DNA of 64,000 nt from Croceibacterium ferulae (GCF_003660445.1 NZ_QZVQ01000001.1:62001-126000); one strand, 5' to 3'. Positions 1 through 9,968 are shown, counted from the first letter of the stretch. Notes: generated from the letters alone by a model not told the origin. A program made the numbers and translations.

Positions 1-2413
1 GAACTGACAGGACCAGCCGCTGCGGATCCCGCCGCGCGGCGACCGTGATCGGCGCGCCGGCGGGCGAGTATTTGGCGGCATTGTCGATGAGGTTGATCAG
101 CATGTGATGCAGCATGCCGGGGTCGGCCATCACCAGCGGCAGGGTGACGGGCACGTCCAGCCGGATGGGATGGGTGGCCAGCGCCGGGCCGAGATCGTGC
201 ACCGCGGCGGCCACCGCATCGGTCAGGTCGATCGGTTCGGGCCGGATCGCCAGCGCGCCGGCTTCTATCCGGGTCATCTCCACCAGATCGTCGAACAGGC
301 GGGCCAGGCGGCGGCCTTCCGCCTTCAGCGTGGCGGCCGCAGGGTTGCCGGGCACATCATGCGCCAGTGCGTCGGCGGCGGCCAGCACGCTGGTCAGCGG
401 GGTCTTGAGGTCGTGGCCGAGAGAGGAGATCAGCGTGGCGCGCAGGTCGTCCCGCTGCTTCAGCGCCGCCATCTCGCGCGCCTTTCCTTCCAGCTGCAAC
501 CGTTCATGCGCCAGCGCCGCCTGCCCCAGCAGGGTGGCGAACAGCACGCGGCGGCTGGCGGGCAGCGGGTCGCCGCGTCCGTCATGGCTGATCCCCAGCA
601 CCGCCAGCACGCCCAGCGAGGTGGCGAGCGGGTGGAACTGCCAATCGCTGGCGGTCAGCGTGGCGGTGTCGCGCCCGGCGGGCTCGCCCCGGTCCCACGC
701 CCATTCGGCCGCCGTTATGTCGAGCGGGCCGAGCACCGCTTGCCCGGGAGCGGAGCCGGCGACATGCAAGCGCCCCTCGCGGCGCAGCAGCAGCACGGTG
801 CTCAGATCCAGCAGATTGGCGATCTCGCTGCAGGTGACCGCCGCCGTGCCGCCTTCGTCCGCCACGCTGGCCAGCCGCTGGCCAAAGGCGGCGAGCGCGG
901 CGTTCTCCGTCGCACTGCGCGCGCCGACATTCGCCTGCTGGCGCAATCGCCCGGCCAGCTGCGCGGCGGTGATGCCGACGCCGGCCAGGATGACAAAGGT
1001 CAGCACGTTCTGCGGCTCCGCGATGCTGAGCGTGCGGATCGGCGGCAGGAAGAAGAAGTTGTACGCCAGCGCCCCGCTGACACTGGCGACCAGCGATGCC
1101 CGCAGGCCCAGCAGGGTGGCGGCGGCGACCACCGGGACCAGGTAGAGCAGGTCGATCGCGTTCGGCCCCAGCCACGGTTGCAGCAGCAGGCCGGCCATTG
1201 TGGTCAGCGCGATCATCAGCAGCGCGGCCCCCGTGCTGCCGATCGTTGGCAATGGCAGGCCGGTGCGGTCCTGCGTGGCCGCCGCGGGCAGCGGGACCAC
1301 ATGCACGGCCACGGCATCGTTCATCCGCACCAACTGATCCACCACCGAACGGTGCCGCAGCTCGAACCACCAGCTGCGGCGGGTCTTGCCGATCACCACC
1401 GCCGTCGCGCGCGATTCCGCCAGATGGGCGCAGACGCCCTCCACCACGCTGGCGGCGGAGACGGTGGTCAGCGTGGCGCCCAGCGTGCCCGCGAGCTTCA
1501 GCGCATCGGCGATGCGCGCGCGCGTCGCGTCCGGCAGGCGGGCGCTGCGCGACGTCTCGATCGTCAGCGCGGTCCACGGCGCGTGCAACGCGTCGGCCAG
1601 CCGCTTGGCGCTGCGCACCAGCGCGTCGGCCCCCGGCTGGTCGCCCACAGCCACCACCACGCGCTCGCCCGCCGCCCAAAGCCCCGGCTCCCCCGCCAGC
1701 CGCACATGGTCCAGCATCTGCCGGTCCACCGCCATGGCCGCACGGCGCAGTGCCAGTTCGCGCAGGGCGGACAGGTTGGACTTCGAGAAGAAGTGCGTGA
1801 GCGCGCGGGTCGCTTCCTCCGGGAGGTAGACCTTGCCATCCTGGAGCCGGACGATCAGCTCGTCCGGCGGCAGGTCGACGACTTCGATCTCGGCATCGTC
1901 AAGCAGCGCATCGGGCACTGTCTCGCGCACGCGGACGCGGGTGAAGCCGGCGACGACGTCGTTCAGGCTTTCCAGATGCTGGATGTTGAGCGTGGTGATG
2001 ACATCGATCCCGGCGTCGCGCAGCTCCTCCACATCCTGCCAGCGCTTGGGGTGACGGCTGCCCGGCGCATTACTGTGGGCATATTCGTCCACCAACGCCA
2101 CCTGCGGCCGGCGGGCGAGCATGGCATCGAGGTCGAACTCCGCCAGGCTGTGCGCGCCGTGAGCAATGGTCCGGCGCGGCAGCACCTCCAGCCCGGTGAC
2201 CAGCGCGGCGGTGTCCGCCCGGCCATGCGTTTCCACCACGCCGACCACCACGTCCCGCCCGGCGCGTGCCGCCTCCGCCCCTTCCAGCAGCATCTCGTAG
2301 GTCTTGCCGACCCCGGGCGCGGCGCCAAGGATGATCTTCAGCCGCCCACGCCCCGCCTGTCGCGCGGCCTTCAGCAGCGCTTCTGGGCTGGGGCGCGGGG
2401 TGGCCGACGTCAT
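1..2413 (-). CDS. kdpD: KdpD osmosensitive K+ channel sensor histidine kinase (3' end cut by window edge)
   Basis: Inner-membrane sensor kinase that normally phosphorylates KdpE to switch on kdp under K+ limitation. About 804 codons are visible; the family is near 890-900 aa, so only the C-terminal part of the ATPase domain is missing. In order: KdpD/Walker A motif GAAPGVGKT (residues 30-38), a VDEYAHSN segment, a USP-like domain (about 250-370), four hydrophobic segments (about 395-500), a GAF-like region, HisKA with SLGHDLKTPL (phospho-acceptor His about 667), and the N-box NLIDNAAKYSP at the edge. The start ATG overlaps the kdpC stop by 4 bp (ATGA), so the two are translationally coupled. 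kdpE would be expected just left of the window; that is inference. Confidence 0.95.
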   Translation of the reverse strand, partial: MTSATPRPSPEALLKAARQAGRGRLKIILGAAPGVGKTYEMLLEGAEAARAGRDVVVGVVETHGRADTAALVTGLEVLPRRTIAHGAHSLAEFDLDAMLARRPQVALVDEYAHSNAPGSRHPKRWQDVEELRDAGIDVITTLNIQHLESLNDVVAGFTRVRVRETVPDALLDDAEIEVVDLPPDELIVRLQDGKVYLPEEATRALTHFFSKSNLSALRELALRRAAMAVDRQMLDHVRLAGEPGLWAAGERVVVAVGDQPGADALVRSAKRLADALHAPWTALTIETSRSARLPDATRARIADALKLAGTLGATLTTVSAASVVEGVCAHLAESRATAVVIGKTRRSWWFELRHRSVVDQLVRMNDAVAVHVVPLPAAATQDRTGLPLPTIGSTGAALLMIALTTMAGLLLQPWLGPNAIDLLYLVPVVAAATLLGLRASLVASVSGALAYNFFFLPPIRTLSIAEPQNVLTFVILAGVGITAAQLAGRLRQQANVGARSATENAALAAFGQRLASVADEGGTAAVTCSEIANLLDLSTVLLLRREGRLHVAGSAPGQAVLGPLDITAAEWAWDRGEPAGRDTATLTASDWQFHPLATSLGVLAVLGISHDGRGDPLPASRRVLFATLLGQAALAHERLQLEGKAREMAALKQRDDLRATLISSLGHDLKTPLTSVLAAADALAHDVPGNPAAATLKAEGRRLARLFDDLVEMTRIEAGALAIRPEPIDLTDAVAAAVHDLGPALATHPIRLDVPVTLPLVMADPGMLHHMLINLIDNAAKYSPAGAPITVAARRDPQRLVLSV

Positions 2414-2994
2414 GTGGGCGGTGCTGCCGCAATCCGATCCAGTTGTCGATTGAGCGCGAGCGCATTGACCCGCCTTTCGCCCAGGAATCCCAGCAGCGGT
2501 TCCTCGATCGCGGCGCGGATCAGCGCCTCCACCTCCGCCTGCGCCACGCCACGGGCAGCGGCAATGCGCGGCGCCTGCACAAAGGCCGCCTCGGGGCTGA
2601 CATGGGGGTCGAGCCCCGAGGCGCTAGTCGTGACCAGGTCCGCAGGTGGAGCCATGCTGGTCAGTCCTTCGCTGGCCCTGGCTTCCGCAATGCGGGCGGC
2701 TAGGTCGGCGGAGCCGGGTGCGAGATTGGAGGCGGCAGAAGAGGCGGCGTCGTAGCCGTCACCAGCGGCCGACGGGCGGCCGTGGAAATATCCGGGGCTG
2801 GTGAAGCTCTGCCCGATCAGGCTGGAGCCGATCACCCGGCCATCCTGCCGGATCAGGCTGCCATTGGCCTGCCCGGGGAAGACCAGCTGGGCCACGCCGG
2901 TCATCAGCAGGGGATAGCCAATTCCGGTCACCAGCGTCAGCAGCAGAAGCAGGCTGACAGCGGGGCGGATCGCTAGGCGTAGTTCATGCAGCAT
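2410..2994 (-). CDS. kdpC: KdpC, K+-transporting ATPase subunit C
   Basis: Small accessory subunit of the KdpFABC pump, thought to stabilise the complex and raise its ATP affinity. It is 194 aa with one N-terminal membrane segment (about residues 11-32) followed by a periplasmic domain carrying family landmarks such as the FPGQANGSL and GQSFTSPGYFHGRPS segments. Length is normal for the family. It sits 13 bp after kdpB and overlaps kdpD by 4 bp, so it is part of one minus-strand operon. Confidence 0.96.
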   Translation of the reverse strand: MLHELRLAIRPAVSLLLLLTLVTGIGYPLLMTGVAQLVFPGQANGSLIRQDGRVIGSSLIGQSFTSPGYFHGRPSAAGDGYDAASSAASNLAPGSADLAARIAEARASEGLTSMAPPADLVTTSASGLDPHVSPEAAFVQAPRIAAARGVAQAEVEALIRAAIEEPLLGFLGERRVNALALNRQLDRIAAAPPT

Positions 2995-3007
2995 GTCGGG
3001 GTGCCCT

Positions 3008-5032
3008 TCAGGCGAGGTTGAGGGTGGTGACGGCCATGTCGATCAGCTTGATGCCCACGAAGGGCGCGACCAGGCCGCCCAGGCCGTAGACAGCCAGGTT
3101 GCGCGCCAGCAGCGTGCCCGCATCGCCGGCGCGGTAGTTCACGCCGCGCAGCGCCAACGGCACCAGCAGCGGGATAATGATCGCGTTGAAGATGATCGCG
3201 GACAGGATCGCGCTTTCCGGGCTGCCCAGCCGCATCAGGTTCAGTGCGCCCAGGCCCGGATACAGCGCCACGAAGATCGCCGGCAGGACCGCGAAATACT
3301 TGGCGACATCGTTGGCGATGGAGAAGGTGGTCAGCGCGCCGCGGGTCATCAGCATCTGTTTCCCCAGCCCCACGATCTCGATCAGCTTGGTCGGGTCGCT
3401 GTCCAGGTCGACCATGTTGCCGGCTTCCCGCGCGGCCTGCGTGCCGGTGTTCATGGCGACGCCGACATTGGACTGCGCCAGCGCGGGCGCGTCATTGGTG
3501 CCGTCGCCGCACATCGCCACCAGCTTGCCGCCCGCCTGTTCGCGGCGGATCAGGTCCAGCTTGTCCTCCGGCGTGGCCTCCGCCAGGAAATCGTCCACGC
3601 CGCTCTCGGCCGCGATGCTGGCGGCGGTCAGCGGATTGTCACCGGTGATCATCACCGTGCGGATGCCCACGCGGCGCAGTTCGCCGAAGCGTTCGCGGAT
3701 GCCGGCCTTCACGATGTCCTTCAGGTGGACCACGCCCAGCAGCCGCGTGCCGTCTGCCACCGCCAGCGGAGTGCCGCCCGTGCGAGCGATATCCTCGGCC
3801 GCGCGGCGCAGCGCATCGGCGCCGGCGGCGTCGGGCAGGCGCCGCAGGATGGCGTCCGTCGCCCCTTTTACCAGTGCGCGGTCACCGATCTGCACGCCCG
3901 ACACGCGCGTCTGCGAAGTGAAGGCGATCGGCTCCGCCCCGGCCGGCATGCCCTCGCCGCCGGGCAGCAGGCTGTCCGCCAGCACCACGATGGAGCGGCC
4001 CTCCGGCGTCTCGTCCGCCAGGCTGGCGAGGCGGGCGGCGGCGATGAGTTCGTGGTCGGCGATGCCGGGCAGCGGGCCGAAGGCGGTTGCCTGCCGGTCG
4101 CCGACAGTGATGGTGCCGGTCTTGTCCAGCAGCAGCGTGTCGATGTCGCCCGCCGCCTCCACCGCGCGGCCGGACTTCGCCAGCACGTTGAAACGCACCA
4201 GCCGGTCCATGCCGGCGATGCCGATGGCAGACAGCAGCCCGGAAATGGTGGTCGGGATCAGCGTCACGAACAGCGCCACCAGCACCGGCACCGCGATGCT
4301 GCCGCCGGCATAGGTGGCAAAGGCGGGCAACGTGCCAACCGCGGTCAGGAAGATCAGGGTCAGCCCGGCCAGCAGGATGGTCAGTGCGATCTCGTTCGGG
4401 GTCTTCTGCCGGCTTGCCCCTTCGACCAGCGCGATCATGCGGTCCAGGAAGCCCTGCCCGGCGCCGGCGGTGACACGCACGGTGATCCGGTCGGCGATGA
4501 CCCGGGTGCCGGCGGTCACGGCGGAACGGTCGCCGCCGCCTTCGCGGATCACGGGCGCGGATTCGCCTGTGATCGCGGCTTCGTTCACCGATGCGACGCC
4601 GGCCACCACCTCGCCATCAGCGGGGATCAGGTCGCCGCTGTCGACCAGCACCAGATCGCCGACCGCCAGTTCGTGCGCGGGCACCTGTTGCCAGTCCCCG
4701 TCCAGTACGGCCAGCCGCTTGGCGGTGAGGTCCGCCTTGGTCGCCCGCAGGCTGGCCGCCTGCGCCTTGCCACGCCCTTCGGCGATGGCTTCGGCGAAAT
4801 TGCCGAACAGCACGGTCAGCCACAGCCAGAACACCAGCTGGCCTTCGAAGACCGGATTGCCGGTTCCCCCGGCTAGCCCGCCGATCCACAGCACCGTGGA
4901 CAGGGTCGCGACAATGGCGGTGACGAACATCACCGGATTGCGGATCAGCACCGCCGGGTTCAGCTTGGCCACGGCATCGCGCGCAGCGGTGGCCAACAAG
5001 GGGCCGGTGAACAGGGATCGCGGCTGAGTCAT
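3008..5032 (-). CDS. kdpB: KdpB, K+-transporting P-type ATPase catalytic subunit
   Basis: ATP-hydrolysing subunit of the Kdp potassium pump (P-type ATPase), 674 aa, in the inner membrane. The sequence shows the TGES actuator loop, the phosphorylation motif DKTGTIT (Asp about residue 303), the KGA nucleotide-binding segment and the GDGTNDAP hinge, plus N- and C-terminal membrane segments. The ATG at 5032 is chosen because it begins MTQPRSLF, the usual KdpB amino end. The same frame stays open far upstream into kdpA, but that part is an out-of-frame reading of kdpA. It lies 11 bp downstream of kdpA. Confidence 0.97.
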   Translation of the reverse strand: MTQPRSLFTGPLLATAARDAVAKLNPAVLIRNPVMFVTAIVATLSTVLWIGGLAGGTGNPVFEGQLVFWLWLTVLFGNFAEAIAEGRGKAQAASLRATKADLTAKRLAVLDGDWQQVPAHELAVGDLVLVDSGDLIPADGEVVAGVASVNEAAITGESAPVIREGGGDRSAVTAGTRVIADRITVRVTAGAGQGFLDRMIALVEGASRQKTPNEIALTILLAGLTLIFLTAVGTLPAFATYAGGSIAVPVLVALFVTLIPTTISGLLSAIGIAGMDRLVRFNVLAKSGRAVEAAGDIDTLLLDKTGTITVGDRQATAFGPLPGIADHELIAAARLASLADETPEGRSIVVLADSLLPGGEGMPAGAEPIAFTSQTRVSGVQIGDRALVKGATDAILRRLPDAAGADALRRAAEDIARTGGTPLAVADGTRLLGVVHLKDIVKAGIRERFGELRRVGIRTVMITGDNPLTAASIAAESGVDDFLAEATPEDKLDLIRREQAGGKLVAMCGDGTNDAPALAQSNVGVAMNTGTQAAREAGNMVDLDSDPTKLIEIVGLGKQMLMTRGALTTFSIANDVAKYFAVLPAIFVALYPGLGALNLMRLGSPESAILSAIIFNAIIIPLLVPLALRGVNYRAGDAGTLLARNLAVYGLGGLVAPFVGIKLIDMAVTTLNLA

Positions 5033-5043
5033 GGGACTGGCTT

Positions 5044-6711
5044 TCACAGGGTCATGCCGGCGGCGATCTGCGCCTGGTCGGCTATGGGGCCGAGGGCGAG
5101 TGCGGGCAGGAAGGTCAGGCCGCCGACGATCAGGATGATCGCGGTCAGCAGGCCGATCCACAGCGCGCCGGTGGTGGGGAAGGAGCCCGGCCCGACCGGC
5201 TGGCGCCGCTTGGCCGCCAGACCGCCGGCGATCGCCAGTGCCGGCAGGATCACGCCGAAACGGCCCACGAACATGCCCAACGCCAGCGTAGCGTTGTAGA
5301 ACGGCGTGTTGCCACTCAAGCCCCCGAAGGCCGAACCATTGTTCGCCACCGCGCTGCTGTAGGCATACAGGATCTCCGTGAAGCCGTGCGGGCCCGCGGC
5401 CAGTGGCCCGGCAAGACCCGCCGCCGTGACGCTGGCGATGGCCGTCAGGCCCAGGATCATCAGCGGCAGGATGGCGATGGCGATCACCGCCAGCGTCATC
5501 TCCCGCGCCTCGATCTTCTTGCCGACATATTCGGGCGTGCGGCCGACCATCAGCCCGGCGATGAACACGGCCAGGATCGCGTAGATCAGAATGCCGTAGA
5601 AGCCCGCCCCCACGCCGCCCACGATCACCTCGCTCAGCTGCATGTTGAACAGCGTGACCAGCCCACCCAGGGGCATGAAGCTGTCGTGCATGCCGATCAC
5701 CGCACCGCAGGATGCCGCGGTGGTGACGGCGGCAAACAGGGCCGTGGCTGCGATGCCGAAGCGCACCTCCTTGCCCTCCATGTTGGTGGCGAGGCCCAGC
5801 AGCGGATTGCCCGCGGCCTCCGCCCAGTAGAGCAGCGTCACGCCCGCCACGAACAGCACCAGCATGGCCGCCAGGATGGTCCAGCCCTGCCGCAAATTGC
5901 CCACGGCACGGCCAAAGGTCAGCGTCAGCCCGGCACCCCCCACGAAGATGGTCAGCATCTGCAGCAGGTTCGACAGCGCCGAGGGGTTCTCGAGCGGATG
6001 CGCCGAATTGACGTTGAAGAAGCCGCCGCCATTGGTGCCCAGCATCTTGATCGCCAGCTGCGACGCCACTGGACCGACCGCGATGGTCTGCTCCGCGCCC
6101 TCCAGCGTGGTGGCGGTGACCGACCCGGCCAGCGTTTGCGGCACGCCCATCGCCACATAGGCCAGCGTCAGCACGATGCAGACCGGCAGCAGCAGCCACA
6201 GCGCGATGCGCGACACATCGACCCAGAAATTGCCCAAGGTGGCCACGCCCGACCGGGCCAGCGCACGGATGAAGGCGAATGCGACCGCGATGCCTGTGGC
6301 GGCGGACAGGAAGTTCTGCACCGTCAGCCCGGCCATCTGGCTGAAATGCGACAGGGTCGTCTCCCCGCCATAGTTCTGCCAGTTGGTGTTGGTGACGAAG
6401 CTGACCGCGGTGTTGAACGCCAGCCAGCTGTCCACCGCCGGCAGCCCCTGCGGGTTCAGCGGCAGCACGCCCTGCAGCTTCAGGATCGCGAACAGCAACG
6501 CGATCCCGGCCAGGTTGAACGCCACCACCGCGGCGGCATAGGCGAGCCAGCCCTGTTCCGCCCGGTCGCTGCCGAGCAGCCGGTGCAGCAATGCTTCGCC
6601 GTGCAAGGGGCGATCGTCATAGAGGCGGAACAGCACCGCGCCGGCCGGCCGGGCCAGCGCGATGATCATGGCGAGAAACAGACCGATCAGGGTCCAGCCG
6701 GCAAGGGTCAT
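5044..6711 (-). CDS. kdpA: KdpA, K+-transporting ATPase channel-like subunit
   Basis: K+-binding and translocating subunit, 555 aa, a polytopic inner-membrane protein of the channel superfamily. All four pore-loop regions can be read: [42 protein letters not shown] and [12 protein letters not shown], each containing the Gly that lines the selectivity filter. The start ATG at 6711 is 14 bp after the kdpF stop. The downstream order B-C-D completes the operon. Confidence 0.97.
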   Translation of the reverse strand: MTLAGWTLIGLFLAMIIALARPAGAVLFRLYDDRPLHGEALLHRLLGSDRAEQGWLAYAAAVVAFNLAGIALLFAILKLQGVLPLNPQGLPAVDSWLAFNTAVSFVTNTNWQNYGGETTLSHFSQMAGLTVQNFLSAATGIAVAFAFIRALARSGVATLGNFWVDVSRIALWLLLPVCIVLTLAYVAMGVPQTLAGSVTATTLEGAEQTIAVGPVASQLAIKMLGTNGGGFFNVNSAHPLENPSALSNLLQMLTIFVGGAGLTLTFGRAVGNLRQGWTILAAMLVLFVAGVTLLYWAEAAGNPLLGLATNMEGKEVRFGIAATALFAAVTTAASCGAVIGMHDSFMPLGGLVTLFNMQLSEVIVGGVGAGFYGILIYAILAVFIAGLMVGRTPEYVGKKIEAREMTLAVIAIAILPLMILGLTAIASVTAAGLAGPLAAGPHGFTEILYAYSSAVANNGSAFGGLSGNTPFYNATLALGMFVGRFGVILPALAIAGGLAAKRRQPVGPGSFPTTGALWIGLLTAIILIVGGLTFLPALALGPIADQAQIAAGMTL

Positions 6712-6725
6712 CTGCGCGCCCCCGA

Positions 6726-6815
6726 TCAGAACCGTTCAGGGTGCGCGAGCACCGCGACAAGATATGCCAACACCAGCGCTGCGACCGCAGCGCCCAGCCA
6801 AAGTTCAAACGACAT
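6726..6815 (-). CDS. kdpF: KdpF, small stabilising subunit of the Kdp pump (29 aa)
   Basis: A 29-residue single-span membrane peptide, too short for ordinary ORF calling. Translation from the ATG at 6815 gives [20 protein letters not shown]..., ending in the HPERF tail that is characteristic of KdpF (AL..YL...LxxPERF). A strong Shine-Dalgarno GGAGGT (complement of 6821-6826) lies 5 bp upstream. It is the first gene of the kdpFABCD transcription unit. Known role of the family: stabilises KdpABC in the membrane. Confidence 0.9.
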   Translation of the reverse strand: MSFELWLGAAVAALVLAYLVAVLAHPERF

Positions 6816-7264
6816 CACCGACCTCCATTGCAGGGGTCAGATGGCGCCGACCGGCATCAGATTGCGCGGGGCAATCGGGCCGCCAAGCATAAAGGATCCG
6901 TAAAGATCGCTGATCGCCGTGTGGACGTGAGCGGCTTTTCTGCAGGCCATGTCGTTCCTGACGCGTACTGCAGGCGGGTGACGAAGGGCAGCTTTCGACG
7001 ATCGTGAAAGTTGCGTTGGACATCCACAATCGGGCGCATGAAATGCCGACCGCCCGAGTCAGAACAAATGACCAATCACGACGATTGGACTTCTTTGTGG
7101 ACGTTCGACGCAGCACCTGCGTCCCCCGTAAGCGGAAGCTCATTCATGCTGGTCTGACGCCAGCCAAGATATTGATTGAATTACGTCACACCCTGGACCT
7201 GCAATAAGGCAGGCAGCTTCTCTCGTGGCTTGACCAAGTGGCGTACGGTGCCGAGATAAATCCG
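6816..7264. other. Intergenic region upstream of kdpF, no convincing gene
   Basis: About 450 bp between the divergently read kdpF and the DUF3253 gene. It must hold the kdp promoter and any KdpE site, but no unambiguous -10/-35 or known operator could be assigned by eye. Short open frames on both strands (for example 7004-7207 on +) have no recognisable product and were not accepted. Confidence 0.5.
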
Positions 7265-7501
7265 ATGACTGATCCACGGACCACGACATTGTCCTTGCTC
7301 GCGTGCCGCGCGCCGGAGGCGACGATCTGCCCGAGCGAGGTGGCGCGCGCGATCTCGGCGAACTGGCGCAGCGCGATGCCTGCGGTCCATGCTGCGGTCG
7401 ACGGGCTGGTCCGCGACGGGTTGGTGCGGCTGAGCTGGAAAGGACGGACGCTGGCAACCAGATCCGGACCTTACAGGATCGGTCGTCTTGGGGAAAATTG
7501 A
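7265..7501 (+). CDS. DUF3253 family protein
   Basis: A 78-aa protein with the pattern of DUF3253: an N-terminal LLACRAPEATICPSEVARAI segment (winged-helix-like), then WRSAMPAVHAAVDGLVRDGLV and a KGR...GPYRIGR tail. The family is found widely in alphaproteobacteria; its molecular role is not established, though the fold suggests DNA or protein binding. The ATG at 7265 is preferred; an in-frame GTG at 7238 would add nine residues but has no better ribosome site. It is followed 48 bp later by a small gene of unknown function in the same direction. Confidence 0.75.
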   Translation: MTDPRTTTLSLLACRAPEATICPSEVARAISANWRSAMPAVHAAVDGLVRDGLVRLSWKGRTLATRSGPYRIGRLGEN

Positions 7502-7549
7502 GGCAGGCCCCCTCTCCCGCTCCCATCGCCGCTGCGCTATCGCGCGAGG

Positions 7550-7804
7550 ATGGCGAGGAAGAAGCGCTACCTGACCGCAACGATGGCCGACGGGTACGTC
7601 AAGACGATTGGCCCCACCGCAGCGCCGTTCACGCATTATTGGCGCATCGTCGCGCATCTGCCCGGCGGCAAGACCGAGATGTTCTGGGGTCATGCCACCT
7701 CCGCGACGGACGCCGCGAGCAAGGAGGCGCTGACCAAACAAGCGGCGAAGCGGCATGGGTGGAAGGGCTTCGATTTCGAGGCAGTCGCACTTACCGAACA
7801 CTGA
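7550..7804 (+). CDS. Conserved-looking small hypothetical protein
   Basis: An 84-aa basic protein (begins MARKKRYLTATMADGYVKT) with an aromatic core (HYWRIVAHLPGG) and a C-terminal KRHGWKGFDF segment. No family is recognised. Amino-acid composition and codon choice look like a real protein rather than a shadow frame, and it follows the DUF3253 gene in the same direction. The ribosome site is poor (GAGG directly abutting the ATG), so the start could be elsewhere. Confidence 0.5.
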   Translation: MARKKRYLTATMADGYVKTIGPTAAPFTHYWRIVAHLPGGKTEMFWGHATSATDAASKEALTKQAAKRHGWKGFDFEAVALTEH

Positions 7805-8459
7805 CGGCCCGTATCGGAGGCATGCTGCTCGTCCACTCCTCAAGAGCGGACATTCTTTCACCTCGCTTCGTGACTGCTGCCATGGCGCGCCGAGTGCCGG
7901 GGAGGCTCAGATTGGGCGGAAAGCGATCGGCCCGCTTTCGAATTCACCCCGGACCTAAGCGGACGCTGGCTCATCTGATGTGGCAGAGCGACTTGTACAT
8001 TCGGGATCGGACGTGGCGCACCCCGAAGCCGCTTTCTGGTCATGGCCATCCGGCCCGTCTGGTCTTGTGCCAGCAGGTGTTTGCTTGATTGACGGGCAGG
8101 TTAATCAGCTTCCAGGCCTCCGATCTGCTGCACTCGCGAGCCAGCGCAGTAGGCTGCGGCGCCGGTATAGCCGTTCAGGGCCACATGTTGACACCTGATC
8201 TCATCAGGCATGCTCAGGCTCTCGCCAGCAAGTATGCCAATCTGCCGGGCGCGTCCGTTGATGATTTCCTCGCCAGTCGCCGGCAAGACAGCGGAGAGTA
8301 GCTGGGGTATACTGGCGAGCGGCTCGACCTCAGCCCGGACGTCTTGACAGCCTGCGCTTCTCAGCTTCGGACGTTTGTTCAGCTGCCGCGTCGACAGCCC
8401 TTACCCGGCGCGACAGGGCGGCCAACTGCAGGTCAGCGGTCACTTCACTTCAGGCTTAC
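7805..8459. other. Gene-poor stretch with decayed-looking short frames
   Basis: About 650 bp without a well-supported gene. Several short frames exist on both strands. The only one with protein-like composition is the 38-codon frame listed separately at 8185-8301. Base composition is less GC-biased than the neighbours, in keeping with non-coding or decaying DNA. Confidence 0.45.
8185..8301 (+). CDS. Possible antitoxin-like small protein or gene fragment
   Basis: A 38-aa frame beginning MLTPDLIRHAQALASKYANL and ending with a VDDFLASRR segment. This resembles the C-terminal part of small helix-rich antitoxin-type proteins (helix, then FLAxRR), but that is pattern memory only. A weak AGGG lies 4 bp before the ATG. 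No toxin-like partner is visible on either side, so it could equally be a remnant or a chance frame. Confidence 0.25.
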   Translation: MLTPDLIRHAQALASKYANLPGASVDDFLASRRQDSGE

Positions 8460-9365
8460 TCAGCTCGGACGGGTCGCGTCGCGCGGCTGGATGTCGGCCG
8501 CAAACAGCGCGGCGACATGCCGCAGCTTGTCGGGATTGCGCACGATGTAGATGGCGGCGATCTTTCCGTCGTGGACATCCAGGGCTGTGGTCTGAAGCAC
8601 GTGGCCGCGATCTATGCTGACGAAGCCGGGCAGTCCGTCGATTGTCACCGGCCGGAGCAGGCGCGGCTGGTAGGCGGGCTTGCGCGCGACCCGTTGGAAC
8701 AAGCGGAACACTCGATCGATGCCGCGGACGACGTTAAGGAAGGCGATCACCTTGCCCCCACCATCGGAGTGGATCGCCACCTCGTTCGCCAGGATGCCGG
8801 TGAGTGCCGTCACATCCCCGCTGGTGCTGGCGACGTAGAATGCACGGGCGATCCGCTCCGCCTCTTCGGCCGGCATGCTGAACCGGGGCCGCTCATCCTG
8901 CACATGGCGGCGGGCGCGCGAGGCGAGTTGCCGCACTGCCGCCGGCTCTCGCCCCAGCGTGGCGGCGACTTCCGCCAGGGGCATGTCAAACACATCGTGC
9001 AGCAGGAAGGCGGCACGCTCGAGCGGAGACAACCGCTCCATCGCCATCATCAGGGTCAGCGTGACATCGTCGGCAACCGCCTCCTCGTCCGTGCTGCCCA
9101 TCAGCGGTTCCGGCAGCCAAGGGCCGACATAGACCTCGCGCCGGCTACGGGCGGATTTCAGCTGGTCCAGGCACAGTCGCGTAACGATGCGGGTCAGATA
9201 GGCGGCGGGTGTATCGACGCCGTCCGTCACCCGCGCCCAGCGCAGCCACGCCTCCTGCATCACATCCTCGGCCTCGCTGACGGAGCCGAGCATGCGGTAG
9301 GCGATGCGCAGCAGCCGGGGCCGCTGCGCCTCGAACGTGGCCAAGTGCTGTTCAGGCGGCTTCAC
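8460..9365 (-). CDS. ECF41-family RNA polymerase sigma factor (SigJ-like) with C-terminal SnoaL-like domain
   Basis: Alternative sigma factor, 301 aa. Region 2 is seen as AYRMLGSVSEAEDVMQEAWLRW and region 4 as LSPLERAAFLLHDVFDMPLAEVA; a SnoaL-like extension fills the last 120 or so residues. All three signature motifs known for ECF41 are present: WLPEP in the linker, DGGGK in the extension and NPDKL near the end. In this group the fused C-terminal domain replaces an anti-sigma factor. The GTG start at 9365 (VKPPEQ) overlaps the end of the upstream decarboxylase-like gene by 14 bp, so the sigma gene is probably cotranscribed with, and controlled from, the ECF41 promoter at 9855-9881. An upstream start at 9419 is possible but would overlap further. 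Confidence 0.9.
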   Translation of the reverse strand: MKPPEQHLATFEAQRPRLLRIAYRMLGSVSEAEDVMQEAWLRWARVTDGVDTPAAYLTRIVTRLCLDQLKSARSRREVYVGPWLPEPLMGSTDEEAVADDVTLTLMMAMERLSPLERAAFLLHDVFDMPLAEVAATLGREPAAVRQLASRARRHVQDERPRFSMPAEEAERIARAFYVASTSGDVTALTGILANEVAIHSDGGGKVIAFLNVVRGIDRVFRLFQRVARKPAYQPRLLRPVTIDGLPGFVSIDRGHVLQTTALDVHDGKIAAIYIVRNPDKLRHVAALFAADIQPRDATRPS

Positions 9366-9813
9366 GGGCGTCCACCGGATGCCCGGTACGGAAGCCGACC
9401 TGCAGCCGGTTCCACACATTGATCGCGCCGATAGCGTAGGTCAGCTGCACCTGCTCCTCTTCCGTGAACTCGAAGGCGAGATCCGTGTACTCCGCATCCG
9501 GCGCACCCGTCTCGGCCACGCGGGTCAGCGCTTCGGCCCAGCCGATCGCCGCTCGCTCGCGCGGGGTGAACAGGCTGGACTCCCGCCAGGCCGTCAGCAG
9601 GTACAGCTTCATCTCCTCCACGCCCCGTCTGCGCAATGCGGTGGTGTGCATGTGGATGCAATGCGCGCAGCCATTGATCTGCGAGGCACGTAGCTTGACC
9701 AGTTCCAGCAGCACCGGATCGAGCCCGGTCTGGTGCAGCGCCGTCTCCAGCGCGACCATCGCCTTCAGGCCGGCGGGGAACAGGTTTTGCGGATTGTCGA
9801 TGCGGGGCGTCAT
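9352..9813 (-). CDS. Carboxymuconolactone decarboxylase / AhpD-like protein (ECF41 target 1)
   Basis: A 153-aa all-helical AhpD-like protein with the redox motif CAHC (Cys49, Cys52) and a nearby His56, preceded by LRASQINGC, the family signature. Such proteins act as alkylhydroperoxidases or decarboxylase-like enzymes; the true substrate is unknown. The start at 9813 is set by a good AAGGAGA ribosome site. Genes of this family are the standard genomic partners of ECF41 sigma factors. It overlaps the sigma gene downstream and is preceded by an ECF41-type promoter. Confidence 0.88.
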   Translation of the reverse strand: MTPRIDNPQNLFPAGLKAMVALETALHQTGLDPVLLELVKLRASQINGCAHCIHMHTTALRRRGVEEMKLYLLTAWRESSLFTPRERAAIGWAEALTRVAETGAPDAEYTDLAFEFTEEEQVQLTYAIGAINVWNRLQVGFRTGHPVDAREAA

Positions 9814-9854
9814 GGCGATTTCTCCTTGTGAGTGAGCAGCAGGCTCGCTTCCAT

Positions 9855-9881
9855 GACGAGGTGGCCTGGCGCGGTGTGACA
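9855..9881 (-). promoter_or_regulatory. ECF41-type promoter for the minus-strand operon
   Basis: Read on the minus strand: TGTCACA (complement of 9875-9881), a 16-bp spacer, then CGTC (complement of 9855-9858). This matches the ECF41 consensus -35/-10 elements. It lies about 40 bp upstream of the decarboxylase-like ATG at 9813 and would drive that gene plus the sigma factor, giving autoregulation. Confidence 0.8.
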
Positions 9882-9941
9882 TGGGTTTGACAAACGGGAG
9901 CGTGCGGTGTCGGCTCACCCGCTTCGGCATCGTTCCTTCGA

Positions 9942-9968
9942 TGTCACACCCGAGCCCGGCGCCTCGTC
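9942..9968 (+). promoter_or_regulatory. ECF41-type promoter for the plus-strand gene
   Basis: TGTCACA at 9942-9948, a spacer of exactly 16 bp, then CGTC at 9965-9968. The layout matches the opposing promoter at 9855-9881, and both are followed by ATG directly after CGTC. It lies 45 bp upstream of the ATG at 10014. Confidence 0.8.

Noticed and set aside
104-2755. Very long open frame on the plus strand opposite kdpD and kdpC
   Set aside because: It is the antisense reading of clear kdpD/kdpC coding sequence; Gln/Arg/Gly-rich, with no family resemblance. Long antisense frames are common in GC-rich DNA.
5033-6199. Apparent amino-terminal extension of KdpB by about 389 residues
   Set aside because: This part is an out-of-frame reading of kdpA. 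True KdpB begins MTQPRSLF at 5032, and kdpA is fully intact in its own frame.
7004-7207. 67-codon plus-strand frame upstream of the DUF3253 gene
   Set aside because: GTG start without a ribosome site and no recognised family; probably chance.
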